Origin: Vicia villosa
Taxonomy: Eukaryota; Streptophyta; Magnoliopsida; Fabales; Fabaceae
DNA length: 64,000 nucleotides
Assembly (NCBI RefSeq): GCF_029867415.1
Contig: NC_081186.1
Span: 22,323,915-22,387,914 of the forward strand
Direction: 5' to 3'
Of the stretch, positions 31,741 to 41,594 are shown in pieces. Each line of letters opens with the position of its first letter. The first letter of the stretch is position 1. Under the pieces are notes generated by a model. That model was given only the letters and a program-made list of their open reading frames with translations, had not been told where the DNA came from and did not search any database. The position numbers and the translations under genes are program-made.

Positions 31741-33102
31741 ATGAATCTCGAGCAATCAGTCAAAGACCTTCAGGCTCAAAATGCTGAATTCCAAGCCTTC
31801 ATTCTGAATTTGTCCAAGGGGCAAGAAGAGATGAAAACCATGCTGACTAAAAAGAAGAAGAAAGGCAAGAAGACCCTAAGGAAAAGGCTTTGGCCGATCT
31901 TGCAGCTCAGGGATGCCGAAGCCTCTGAAGACAGTGACGAAGATGAGCAAGATGATTATGCTAGTATCAAAGCTGATGCAAAAAGTAATCATGATTCTGC
32001 CAAGCCCTCTGAAGAAGAAGAGGACTACCATCATGAGGAAGAACATCCTGATGACAAATACAAGTTGCTGGAGGAACGTATGAAAGCCATGGAAATTCAG
32101 AAGGTACCCGGGCTAGACTTTGAAGAACTAGGACTCATCTCAGGGGTTGTTATTCCTCCGAAATTCAAGACTCCAACCTTTGCTAAGTATGATGGAGTCT
32201 CCTGTCCTAAACTACACTTGAGGTCTTATGTAAGGAAGATTCAACCTCATACCGCTGATAAGAAACTCTGGATCCATCTCTTTCAAGAAAGCTTATCTGG
32301 AACTCAACTCGAATGGTACTATCAACTGGAGGGTACCAACATCCATACATGGGAAGACTTGGTTATTGCTTTCTACACGCAATACCAATACAATGCTGAT
32401 CTTGCGCCAACTCGTACACAATTACAAAGCATGTCCATGGGACCTAATGAAAGCTTTAAGGAGTATGCTCAAAAATGGAGAGACCTGGCTGGCACAGTTC
32501 AACCCCCCTTGGCTGACCGAGAGCTAGTTGACATGTTTATGAATACACTGACTGGTCCTTTCTACAGCCATTTACTTGGAAGCTCCTCGTCTGGTTTCAC
32601 TGATCTCATACTGACTGGAGAACGTGTCGAAAGTGGTATCCGAAGCGGAAAAATTCAGGTGGCTACTTCTTCCGGTACTGTAAAAAAGCCATATAATAGG
32701 AGGAATGAATCCGACACTGTTGGGGCAATCTTGGTCTCTAATCAAGCATCGACACAACAACAAAACAACCAACGTAAACAAAGCGCATCCAAAAGACAAT
32801 TCATAAAGATCAACATGTCTTTGACTCAAGCGCTGCAACACTTGTTGAAAGCAGAGCTACTTACACAGATAGCTCCTCATCCAAATCCCAACACTTCATC
32901 CCCTCGCTATAATCCCAACACGAGGTGTGCATATCACTCCAATAGTCCTGGACATGACACTGACAACTGCTGGACATTGAAGAATAAGATTCAAGACATG
33001 ATCGATGCCGGGGAAATCAAGTTCGACCCTCATGCAACTCCCAATGTGATCACTGCTCCCATGCCTAATCACGACAAGATTGCTAATGTTGTGGATGGCT
33101 AG
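31741..33102 (+). CDS. gag: Ogre/Tat-type Gag protein
   Basis: 453 codons, ATG at 31741. Order of parts: an N-terminal coiled coil (VKDLQAQNAEFQAF), a lysine-rich patch (residues about 37-51), an acidic Glu/Asp stretch (about 58-120), the Ty3 gag core (PKFKTPTFAKYDGVSCPKLH through TWEDLVIAFYTQY and ESFKEYAQKWRDLAG), then the Tat-specific zinc-finger-like CAYHSNSPGHDTDNC near residue 397 and WTLKNKIQDMIDAGEI. It would form the virus-like particle. In related elements the frame goes on into protease; here it ends TAG after NVVDG and no pol follows. The intact frame suggests selection or recent activity in trans. The family call is firm, activity unknown. Confidence 0.85.
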   Translation: MNLEQSVKDLQAQNAEFQAFILNLSKGQEEMKTMLTKKKKKGKKTLRKRLWPILQLRDAEASEDSDEDEQDDYASIKADAKSNHDSAKPSEEEEDYHHEEEHPDDKYKLLEERMKAMEIQKVPGLDFEELGLISGVVIPPKFKTPTFAKYDGVSCPKLHLRSYVRKIQPHTADKKLWIHLFQESLSGTQLEWYYQLEGTNIHTWEDLVIAFYTQYQYNADLAPTRTQLQSMSMGPNESFKEYAQKWRDLAGTVQPPLADRELVDMFMNTLTGPFYSHLLGSSSSGFTDLILTGERVESGIRSGKIQVATSSGTVKKPYNRRNESDTVGAILVSNQASTQQQNNQRKQSASKRQFIKINMSLTQALQHLLKAELLTQIAPHPNPNTSSPRYNPNTRCAYHSNSPGHDTDNCWTLKNKIQDMIDAGEIKFDPHATPNVITAPMPNHDKIANVVDG

Positions 33103-34480
33103 AAAGATGGACTTTTAGATCATTAGATTTACTTTCATTTGCAATTTCTTTCCTGTATGTTTAAACATTCGACTTATGATAGACATTATCTGTTTTAATA
33201 ATCATCATCAGTGCATTGCATATGTTTGTCTTGAATAATTTATTTCGCTATCACTCATTTTAAATTATGTCTTTACTTTGCATATGTTTTATTCAACTCC
33301 TGCTAAGCTGTAAGCCTTTTGAGGGAGGATAACGAAAACGATACCGCAACCTCATACAATATGCTTTTGAGCAGACTATGTTGACGATGTACAGGCATTG
33401 TTTCAATTCCTAAACAATGGAGATATAAGGATGTTAATCCCTCGTCAACCCCGTTGAGCCTAAGGAGTCGAAGTTTCCTTTCTTGTGCAACTTAAAACCC
33501 TTAATCGTAACCTGAGGCAGGGTAGTTACTCAGTTAACTCAATTACCTTAGCTGTTGTCTACACGAATAATGATGGGTTCCCGCGATCATTAAGTCAGGC
33601 AGTCAGTACCCACCAAAAGAAAAGATGTTAAGTCAAAAACCTATGAAGGAGACTTATCAAAAATGAAAACATCCCGCTGACTGTAATCTCAAAATAAACA
33701 GTTCAGGCAAAAGTTAGGGATAACAAAATCAAAGAGGAGGTTGCTAAAAATTTCCTCAAAAAAAAGAAAACATTTCAAAAGAGGTCACTATAAATACTCG
33801 ACAAAAAGAAAAATTACAAGAAAGGATGAGTGTCTGTCCAAATAAAAGTTTCGGTGCTTTAACCATCATCAAATGTCAATGTTACGACGTCAAGCTTTGC
33901 TAAGGATTAAACGCATGGTTAACTGAGCATAGGATCGAAGAACATCACGAAGATTGGGATGGGTACAAATAAATTTTGAGCCATTATCTTTTGTTTCTTA
34001 AACCGTGAACCAAGCCACGTTACAACCCTAGAAAGTCCTAACTGAAGCATGGTTAGTTCGAAAGCACAATGTCACCAAAGAGGTATCCTGACTCCTTAAG
34101 GTTTACCAAAAATGCTGAGTTGATATGTCGTTTTTACAAACATCACGTTTTTACAAATATCACGCTTTTTACATCTCCTATTTTAATGTTTTTAAAATAA
34201 ACTCAAGACAGACGTATGTATTGCATCTCATGAATTCATTATTAAACATATTCTGCTACATAATTTCAAATGTTAGCATCAGAAAGAATCTGCACAGGGT
34301 ACAACTAATGGCTAAAAGTCATCCCGACAGGCGAAACCACTTCAGTAACAATAACTCTTACACATGACTCAATTAGAAGTCAACGTATACAAGGGGCATG
34401 GCACGTTTTGCCCAATCAATCAGGGGCAATCAGGTCAAAATTCCAGGAATCTCTCAAAGAATACAAATCAATCAGGGGCA
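33103..34480 (+). other. Level-2 interior after gag, non-coding
   Basis: No pol. 33300-34130 matches, in reverse, 63240-64000 of the level-1 element, so both belong to one family with a conserved non-coding interior. It ends at the target duplication GGGCA (34476-34480). Confidence 0.65.
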
Positions 34481-35114
34481 TGTAAGTATCAGATATGCCT
34501 AAGAGGGGGGGTGAATTAGGTACTTTATAACTTTTTCGGTTTTATGGTGTAAAGTGATTATTTTTCTGGTTTATGGTAATGTTATCAAAGAATGTAAAGT
34601 GCAGAAAAATAAATGACACAAGGATATATCCTGGTTCCCCTCACAAACCGAGAGTACTCCAGTCCCCTTACGCAGTAAGAGATTTCAATATAGTTGGTAT
34701 CTTGTACAAGCCTAACCAAACACCAAGAACAATCCTCTTGGACCAAGAACAATCCTCTTGGATTTTTCACTAAGACCACTTATGAGAACAATCCTCTCAA
34801 AGTGTCTAACTTGTTTCCAACAATCCTGGATAACAAGAATACAACAAGTATTTTGATTTTGTATAAGAGTTTGAATAAAGGAATAATGTATCAATCACTT
34901 GATTGATCTTCTCTACCAATCATGCAATTTATAAGAATAACAAGTGCTCAAATGTTGATGGATATGATATGAATTTTCTGTTTATGATTTATGAGACAAT
35001 GCAGAAAATTCTTTTTGAAAGTTTGGTAATCACAACACTTGAATGAGAATTTTATGATATAGAAAGATGTTAAATTGCAATAGGAAGAGGTGATTTGAAT
35101 TCTGAAAATATAGG

Positions 35115-35123
35115 ATATATATA
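35115..35123 (-). promoter_or_regulatory. TATA box of SIRE LTR
   Basis: ACTATATATATCC on the minus strand. Three 21-bp-spaced palindrome pairs lie 115-315 bp upstream. Copies at 43635-43643 and 52155-52163. Confidence 0.6.
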
Positions 35124-35239
35124 GTGTCTTTACACCCCTAGGAAAGTGTATGAAACAATGAAAAGGTGCAAAGGTTGATGGAACAAAAAGGATTCACGTT
35201 CAAATAATGAAACATACTGTTTTTTGATTCTGGAACGAT

Positions 35240-35430
35240 GGAAATCGATTTACCATTATGGGAAATCGATTTCCCTGAAACGTTGTGCCTTAAAATTCAA
35301 AAAACTGATACTGGAAATCGATTTACCACCACAGGAAATCGATTTCCACAAGCAAAAAACAAATTTCCAGAAACTGATTTGGCTGGGCACGCATAGGAAA
35401 TCGATTTCCACTTATAGGAAAGCGATTTCC
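35240..35430. promoter_or_regulatory. Three 21-bp-spaced pairs of GGAAATCGATTTCC in SIRE LTR 1
   Basis: Pairs begin at 35240/35261, 35313/35334 and 35396/35417: each exactly 21 bp start to start, with unrelated 7- to 9-bp spacers. The palindrome is perfect in several copies. Identical sets lie at +8,520 and +17,040. The spacing equals two turns of B-DNA, so two protein units could bind on the same face of the helix. Confidence 0.75.
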
Positions 35431-35710
35431 AGTTTGAAAAAGTTAGAAAATCAGAATTTTTAACAAGCCAAAATGCACATGATTTGAGGATGATTTTGAG
35501 CACTTAATTTATTCTTATAAGAACATGTTTGTACCTATTTGAAAGATGAGCTTCATAAAGTCTTCAAGTGATCTTGTATGTTGACAATCTTCTTTTGACT
35601 TTAGTAATTTTGAGTAGTTCAATCTTTGATACATCCTTTCTTGATATTTATGAGTGCACATATGTTGTCTTCATCAAAACACATAAAATTTGGAGAAGCT
35701 TGCAATCACA

Positions 35711-35724
35711 TTCTCCCCCTTTTT
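35711..35724 (-). other. SIRE polypurine tract, unit 1
   Basis: AAAAAGGGGGAGAA on the minus strand directly before the LTR start TGTGATTGC. The unit 2 copy is at 44231-44244. Confidence 0.85.
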
Positions 35725-36179
35725 GATGATGACAACCAATAAGCTTTAAAAGTGATTTTTTGCTTGACAAGTCCTTATGCTCCCCCTATGTTGATGACTC
35801 CTCTTTTAACAAAGTGTTTATCATAACTTGAATGAGTCTTGAGACAAATTTTTCTATCCATGAGGCTGCATAATTTGGACTAAAAAGCAACAAACACAAG
35901 TTTCTTCTCCCCCTTTGTTATTATCAAAAAGGATGGGGAAAAGAGGTAAAACATGGGCAAAATATATATAATGCAATATAGTAAAAATGAGACTTAATAG
36001 CACAAATAAACATAGCATAATAATAATAATAATTTTGTCTAAACCATAACCATAACATAATACTATTAATTATGTCTAAAAAAAAACTTAAAAACCATAA
36101 ACATAACATAATGAAAATTGTCTAAAATACCACAAAACATACTAAGAAATAAAAATAGAACATAAGACACATAAGAGAA
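35725..36179. other. SIRE interior between ORF3 and 3' LTR
   Basis: Non-coding 3' untranslated DNA. It includes a second CTCCCCCTTTGTTATTATCAAAAAGG segment (35907) echoing the polypurine tract at 35711. Confidence 0.6.
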
Positions 36180-37286
36180 CTAATCACTAGCATTCATCTC
36201 TTCATTTCCAACATCTTCTTCTTCTTCTTCATCTCCGGAATTCTCAAGTTGTTGTTGAAGTTGATCAAAGCGACGATTAAACTCATTCCGGGTTTTTTGA
36301 TGTTCATGAATGTTACGGATTTCCATTTGGAGAAGTTTCTTGTAAAGGAATTCCATGGTAAAGCCTCCTTCGGGTATGTCGGAAGGTGCTTGTGCATTCT
36401 CATCATCATTATGTTTGTAAAGGCCATCATTATCCTTAAAAATTCCCATATTCCTCAAACAATTGTCACTTGAAATTAAGCTTGTCTTTCCCATTTTCTT
36501 TGTGGGTTCCTTGCCTAATGGAATTCTAAAGGCTTCAAAAATTTTGGAAATTGGGCGAGCATATGGTAGCCCACTTGTCAAAGAAAAACAGTATTCCATA
36601 TGGCGGAGAATCACATAGGCCCAATTTACCGGCATAGCATTTTTCATAGCACATAAAAGCATCATATCAACTTCTCCTACTTTAGTATAATTGTTGCCTT
36701 TTGGAACAAGCACATAAGCAAGAAAATAATGAAGCATTCGGTCACTTACCGACAAATTCTTGCTAGAGACAAACACCTTGGATGAACCGGATTGAATGTG
36801 TTTGGCATAAAACTCCTCTCTAGAAATACGACTTATTCCAAAATAAAATTCCATCATTTCATAGTTAAGAGCTCCTAGTTCTTCCGGAACATAACCACGC
36901 ATAATTCGTACACCTTCATACGGAACACCCAAACATCTACCAAATTCTTCTATGGTTATAACAATGTCAACATTTTTAACCTTAGAATGTAATGTAAGAG
37001 TATCATCTATCCTAAGGTGAGCATAAAAGATTCTAACCAAATCCGGATAGTAAGGGCCAGCATCAGAAACAAACTCATCCATCTTTTGAAAAGCTAGCAT
37101 TTCAGGGAAATTGAAGCTAGTGTTAGGGAATGAAGTAAGATTACCAAATTTAGGTGTGATGATGGCTCTTTGTTTGAAGTTGAAGAATGCTTTGCGTTGT
37201 CGTACCGGAGGGAGTTCTTGCTCAGAGTCAGTGTCGGAGTTGACAACCATGGGAGCTTTTCCTCTTGATCTCTTTGGAGGTGCCAT
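36180..37286 (-). CDS. ORF3 of SIRE unit 1 (plant-transposon-protein-like, env position)
   Basis: 368 aa, ATG at 37286, same strand as gag-pol and between pol and the 3' LTR, where SIRE-type elements often carry an envelope-like ORF. It shows no signal peptide, membrane segment or coiled-coil ectodomain. The N terminus is basic (MAPPKRSRGKAP). The core (VSDAGPYYPDLVRIFYAHLR, IVITIEEFGRCLGVPYEG, LVPKGNNYTKVGEVDMMLLC) resembles the putative plant transposon protein family that is common in plant genomes. The C terminus has a Gln/Arg-rich helical stretch and an acidic tail (GDEEEEEDVGNEE). A nucleic-acid or nuclear role is more likely than an envelope; function unknown. Identical in unit 2. Confidence 0.7.
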   Translation of the reverse strand: MAPPKRSRGKAPMVVNSDTDSEQELPPVRQRKAFFNFKQRAIITPKFGNLTSFPNTSFNFPEMLAFQKMDEFVSDAGPYYPDLVRIFYAHLRIDDTLTLHSKVKNVDIVITIEEFGRCLGVPYEGVRIMRGYVPEELGALNYEMMEFYFGISRISREEFYAKHIQSGSSKVFVSSKNLSVSDRMLHYFLAYVLVPKGNNYTKVGEVDMMLLCAMKNAMPVNWAYVILRHMEYCFSLTSGLPYARPISKIFEAFRIPLGKEPTKKMGKTSLISSDNCLRNMGIFKDNDGLYKHNDDENAQAPSDIPEGGFTMEFLYKKLLQMEIRNIHEHQKTRNEFNRRFDQLQQQLENSGDEEEEEDVGNEEMNASD

Positions 37287-38048
37287 GGAAGAGTTTTGGT
37301 GAGGTGAAATTTTGTGAGGGAGAGAGTATTTTCGTTTTTGGTGTTAGGGTTCACAAAATAAGCACTTTTTAGAATGACTTATTTTGTGAGAAGAAGAGAG
37401 AATAAGGTTTTATAATAGTTGGGATAAGTGGGTTTTAATGGAGATAGAGTTGGGAGATGGAGAGATTTAAGTGGGCAATGAAGATTGTGTTGAATACTTT
37501 GAATGTTACCAAGGAGAGTAGTTGAAGAATGGAAGAGAGAGTGAATGCTAGTTTGACCCAAAAAAAAATAGAATACATACAATGCATAAAACACATAAAA
37601 AAAACAAAATAGTAAATGGAAATAAATAGAATAAAAAAAAGAAACGTACATTAAAGTTCTGTGTTAGGTTACGGAAATCGATTTCCTATGGGGAGGAATC
37701 GATTTCCAGCTTCGCAAACAGCATTCCAGAACCCAGATTTTTGAGATTTTTGCTGAAGGAAATCGATTTCCTGTGAGGGTAAATCGATTTCTATGACATT
37801 TTTTGCCCAGAATTACTGAAACAGCAGCTTTGTATCTTTGAAAATATTATAAAAACACTTATGGAAGAATATATAACATTACACTAACATGTTTAGGCAA
37901 TATGTGAGTATAATTAAAAATAAAGGAATACAATATAAAATGCAAACATATGATTTTACAAATAAAATTGTGAAGATGATTTTAAAGAAATTAAAGTAAA
38001 GTAAAGAATGATAGCATGTACCTTAAATGAAACTTTATATCATATGAT
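37287..38048 (-). promoter_or_regulatory. Pol-ORF3 spacer with two palindrome pairs, possible internal promoter
   Basis: Two more 21-bp-spaced GGAAATCGATTTCC pairs (37673-37707 and 37758-37792), the same signal as in U3. A TATTATAAAA box on the minus strand lies at about 37408-37417, 120-130 bp upstream of the ORF3 ATG. This suggests ORF3 has its own promoter controlled by the same factor as the LTR. Confidence 0.45.
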
Positions 38049-41000
38049 TCAAACATCATTCTCATCTAAAATTCCGAGTTCTCTCCGAATTTTGTAAAAT
38101 GGTTCTTTTGCAAGTGGTTTGGTAAAAATATCCGCAAGTTGGTTATGAGTATCCACAAATGTTACTTCGACATCTCCTTGAAGAACATGGTCTCGGAGAA
38201 AATGATGTCGAATGTCTATGTGTTTGGTTCTTGAGTGCATGACCGGATTTTTTGTGATATTAATTGCACTTGTGTTGTCGCATCGAAGAGGAATGCATCC
38301 GAGATCAAGTCCGTAGTCACGAAGTTGTTGCTTAAGCCAAAGAATTTGTGCACAACAACTACCCGCTGCTATGTATTCTGCTTCGGCCGTGCTAAGAGCA
38401 ACACATGCTTGCTTTTTACAAGCCCATGATACTAATGCATTTCCAAGAATGTGACAAGTGCCACTTGTGCTTTTACGATCAGTTTTACATCCTGCATAAT
38501 CCGCGTCAGAATAACCAATTAAATTGCAAACACTACCTTTAGGATACCATAATCCAACGTTGGTTGTTCCTTTGAGATACTTCATGATCCTTTTAACTGC
38601 CATAAGATGTGATTCCTTTGGATTTGCTTGAAAGCGAGCACAAAGACAAACACTAAACATTATGTCAGGACGGCTTGCCGTCAAATATAATAGAGAACCA
38701 ATCATACCTCGATACTTAGTAATATCAATTGGAGTACCGGATTCATCTTGATCAACATATGTACCGGAGCCCATTGGAGTATTCATTGCTTTACAATTAT
38801 CCATATCAAACTTCTTCAGTAATTCTTTACAATATTTGGATTGATTGATAAAGATTCCATCTTTGAGTTGCTTAATTTGTAGTCCAAGAAAGTAGTTCAT
38901 CTTTCCCATCATAGACATCTCGAATTCTCCTTGCATCATTAATGAGAATTCCTCACACATTTCTTTGTTAGTCGATCCAAAAATGATATCATCAACATAG
39001 ACTTGAACCAATAAAGTGTTACTCTTGATTTTCTTAATGAACAAAGTTTTATCAACCTTACCCTTTTCGAAACCCTTTTCACACAAAAAATTGCTAAGTC
39101 TATCATACCATGCTCTTGGTGCTTGCTTTAAGCCATAAAGAGCCTTTCTCAACTTAAAGACATGTGTAGGATTCTTGAAGTCTTCAAATCCCGGGGGTTG
39201 TTTGACATAGACTTCTTCATTGATGTAGCCATTCAAGAATGCGCTCTTGACGTCCATTTGATAAAGCTGAAAATTTAATGAACATGCATAAGCAAGTAAA
39301 AGACGAATAGCTTCTAACCTTGCAACCGGAGCAAATGTTTCTTCAAAGTCGATTCCTTCTTCTTGATTGTAACCTTGGGCTACCAATCTTGCTTTGTTTC
39401 GAACAATTATACCATTCTCATCAAGTTTGTTCTTAAACACCCATCGAGTACCTATGATGTGTTTATTACTTGGTCTAGGCACAAGTTCCCAAACTTGATT
39501 TCTCTCGAATTGATTTAGTTCTTCTTGCATTGCATTTATCCATTGATCGTCCCCTAAGGCTTCATTAACTTTGGAAGGTTCAATTTGAGAAACAAAAGCC
39601 ATGTGTAAGCAAGCATCTTTGAGATTTAATCTTGTTGTAACTCCTTGACTAATATCACCAATAACTTTATCAATAGGATGATCTCTATGAGTTCTCCATT
39701 CTTTTGGTAGATCATTGGTGTTTGATTCTTGTTGTACACTTTCTTGTTGAACACTTTCTTGTTGAACACTTTCTTGTTGAACACTTTCTTGTTGAACTTC
39801 CGGTGCCTTCACAATTGTATCATTTGAAAGTTCTTCCGAGGGTAAATCTAAAGGATCATCATCATCACAAACAACTATTTCTTCTTTGGAAGTGTTAGTC
39901 TCATCAAAAGATACATGCATGGATTCTTCAATAGTTAAAGTTCTTTTATTATAAATTCTATATGCTTTACTAGAAAGAGAATAACCAAGAAATATACCTT
40001 CGTCGGATTTCTCATCAAACTTACCAAGATTGTCTTTGTCATTGTTGAGAACAAAGCACTTGCATCCAAAAATGTGAAAGTGAGCAATGTTTGGCTTTCT
40101 TCCTTTGAAGAGTTCATATGGAGTTTTCTTTAAGATAGGTCTAATAATTACTCGATTTCCAACATAACATGCCGTACTAACCGCATCCGCCCAAAAATAT
40201 TTAGGAAGATTTGCATCACTAAGCATTGTTCTTGCAAGTTCTACTAGAAACCTATTTTTCCTTTCAACTACTCCATTTTGTTGTGGAGTTCTTGGTGCTG
40301 AAAAATTATGAGAGATACCATGTTCTTCACAAAATTCTTCAAATGATGCATTTTGAAACTCTCCACCATGATCACTTCTTATGGATACAATCTTTAATGA
40401 TTTTTCATTTTGGATTTGTTTTGCATACTTCTTAAAGGCTTTAAAAGCATCACTTTTCTGCACAAGAAACAAAGTCCAAGAATATCTAGAATAATCATCA
40501 ACAATAACTAAAGCGTATACATTACCTCCGAAGCTTCTTGTCCTTGATGGACCAAATAGATCCATATGCAACAATTGAAGTGGTCTTGTTGTAGTCACCA
40601 CATTCTTTGGTTTGAAAGATGATTTGGTTTGCTTTCCCTTTTGACATGCATCACATAATTTATCTTTGACAAACTTTATCTTAGGTAGGCCAATAACAAG
40701 ATCATGTTTGGTTAATTTATTTAAATGGTCCATATGAATATGGGCTGCTCTTTTATGCCATAACCATGATTCATTATTGTTTACTAAAAGACATTTTACT
40801 TTCAAAGATAAATCATTTAAAGAAATCATAAAAATGTTATTAATTCTTGTACCTTTGAGTTTTACCTCATTGGTGACTTCATCGATGATCAAGCATTCTT
40901 CCTTAGTGAATTTGATCTTGAAGCCTTTGTCACAAAGTTGGCTAATGCTTAGAAGATTATGCTTTAGTCCTTCAACATAAAGAACATCTTCAATGGATGT

Positions 41001-41189
41001 GAAAGGTGGTGCACCAACTTTGCCTTTGCCAAGAATTCTTCCCTTATTGTTGTCTCCATAAGTGACAAAACCCTTGGCCTTTAACCTTAGATCTGAAAAT
41101 TGGTTTAGGTCTCCCGTCATATGCTTTGAACAACCACTATCTAGATACCATAGGTTTGAAGTGGTCTTCAAGCAAGCCTGCAAAACAAA
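38049..41189 (-). CDS. pol: Pol polyprotein of SIRE unit 1 (PR-IN-RT-RH)
   Basis: Open frame of 1,046 codons following the in-frame TAA at 41190; there is no ATG at its start, so it must be made as gag-pol by readthrough or splicing. Protease [14 protein letters not shown] near residue 15; integrase zinc region (H-H...CDACQKG, about 140-185), core [14 protein letters not shown] and [12 protein letters not shown] with [28 protein letters not shown] and catalytic VYVDDIIFG (about 729); RNase [20 protein letters not shown] and [10 protein letters not shown]. All catalytic motifs are present. Between IN and RT is a five-fold repeat of QQESV (39729-39795). The LTRs are nearly identical, so the element moved recently or was helped. 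Confidence 0.9.
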   Translation of the reverse strand, partial: FVLQACLKTTSNLWYLDSGCSKHMTGDLNQFSDLRLKAKGFVTYGDNNKGRILGKGKVGAPPFTSIEDVLYVEGLKHNLLSISQLCDKGFKIKFTKEECLIIDEVTNEVKLKGTRINNIFMISLNDLSLKVKCLLVNNNESWLWHKRAAHIHMDHLNKLTKHDLVIGLPKIKFVKDKLCDACQKGKQTKSSFKPKNVVTTTRPLQLLHMDLFGPSRTRSFGGNVYALVIVDDYSRYSWTLFLVQKSDAFKAFKKYAKQIQNEKSLKIVSIRSDHGGEFQNASFEEFCEEHGISHNFSAPRTPQQNGVVERKNRFLVELARTMLSDANLPKYFWADAVSTACYVGNRVIIRPILKKTPYELFKGRKPNIAHFHIFGCKCFVLNNDKDNLGKFDEKSDEGIFLGYSLSSKAYRIYNKRTLTIEESMHVSFDETNTSKEEIVVCDDDDPLDLPSEELSNDTIVKAPEVQQESVQQESVQQESVQQESVQQESNTNDLPKEWRTHRDHPIDKVIGDISQGVTTRLNLKDACLHMAFVSQIEPSKVNEALGDDQWINAMQEELNQFERNQVWELVPRPSNKHIIGTRWVFKNKLDENGIIVRNKARLVAQGYNQEEGIDFEETFAPVARLEAIRLLLAYACSLNFQLYQMDVKSAFLNGYINEEVYVKQPPGFEDFKNPTHVFKLRKALYGLKQAPRAWYDRLSNFLCEKGFEKGKVDKTLFIKKIKSNTLLVQVYVDDIIFGSTNKEMCEEFSLMMQGEFEMSMMGKMNYFLGLQIKQLKDGIFINQSKYCKELLKKFDMDNCKAMNTPMGSGTYVDQDESGTPIDITKYRGMIGSLLYLTASRPDIMFSVCLCARFQANPKESHLMAVKRIMKYLKGTTNVGLWYPKGSVCNLIGYSDADYAGCKTDRKSTSGTCHILGNALVSWACKKQACVALSTAEAEYIAAGSCCAQILWLKQQLRDYGLDLGCIPLRCDNTSAINITKNPVMHSRTKHIDIRHHFLRDHVLQGDVEVTFVDTHNQLADIFTKPLAKEPFYKIRRELGILDENDV

Positions 41190-41594
41190 TTAAGTTTTGT
41201 TAGGTACCCAAGTGGCTTTGGGTCCATCATAGTTAGTTCCTTTCTTTACCCATACATAATGTCCACTAGGTACACTAAAGTTTCTTACATAACAAGCATT
41301 GGGTGTGTGACCAATAATACCACAATAAAAACAAGTAGGTTCAAAGTTACTTCTATATCTAGGAGGATAAGATTTCTTCTTAACAAAGTTCTTCCTTTTA
41401 GGATAATGTTGAACTACTTTAGGCTTGTTCACTTTCTCTTGAATTGGTTGGTCACTAGCCTTGACAAATATAGTTTTATTGGAACTTGGTTGATCAAATT
41501 TTGAAAAGCCAAGTCCACTTTTATCATTTGAGTATCTTTGTGTTCTAAGAACATTTTCCAATCCAATTTGTCCCTTTTCATATCTTTCTAGAAC
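41190..41594 (-). CDS. Segment between two in-frame stops, SIRE unit 1 (second zinc knuckle)
   Basis: Same reading frame as gag (upstream) and pol (downstream). It is bounded by TGA at 41595-41597 and TAA at 41190-41192. The first ATG is at 41561. Contains the second gag knuckle CFYCGIIGHTPNACYV and a basic run (KRKNFVKKKSYPPRYR). In related SIRE elements it is part of a continuous gag-pol. The TGA follows VQLK and could come from CGA or TGG by one change. Confidence 0.8.
   Translation of the reverse strand, partial: VLERYEKGQIGLENVLRTQRYSNDKSGLGFSKFDQPSSNKTIFVKASDQPIQEKVNKPKVVQHYPKRKNFVKKKSYPPRYRSNFEPTCFYCGIIGHTPNACYVRNFSVPSGHYVWVKKGTNYDGPKATWVPNKT

Larger units (their letters stand above)
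34481..35710 (-). repeat. SIRE LTR 1 (terminal 3' LTR)
   Basis: TGTAAGTATCAG to GCAATCACA. On the minus strand U3 runs from 35710 to the TATA box at 35115-35123, then R-U5 to 34481. It differs from LTRs 2 and 3 at 35687. A 20-bp direct repeat of ACCAAGAACAATCCTCTTGG lies at about 34722 and 34742. Confidence 0.9.

Noticed and set aside
36180..37286. Envelope protein of SIRE
   Set aside because: No signal peptide, membrane segment or coiled-coil ectodomain; the core resembles plant transposon proteins instead.
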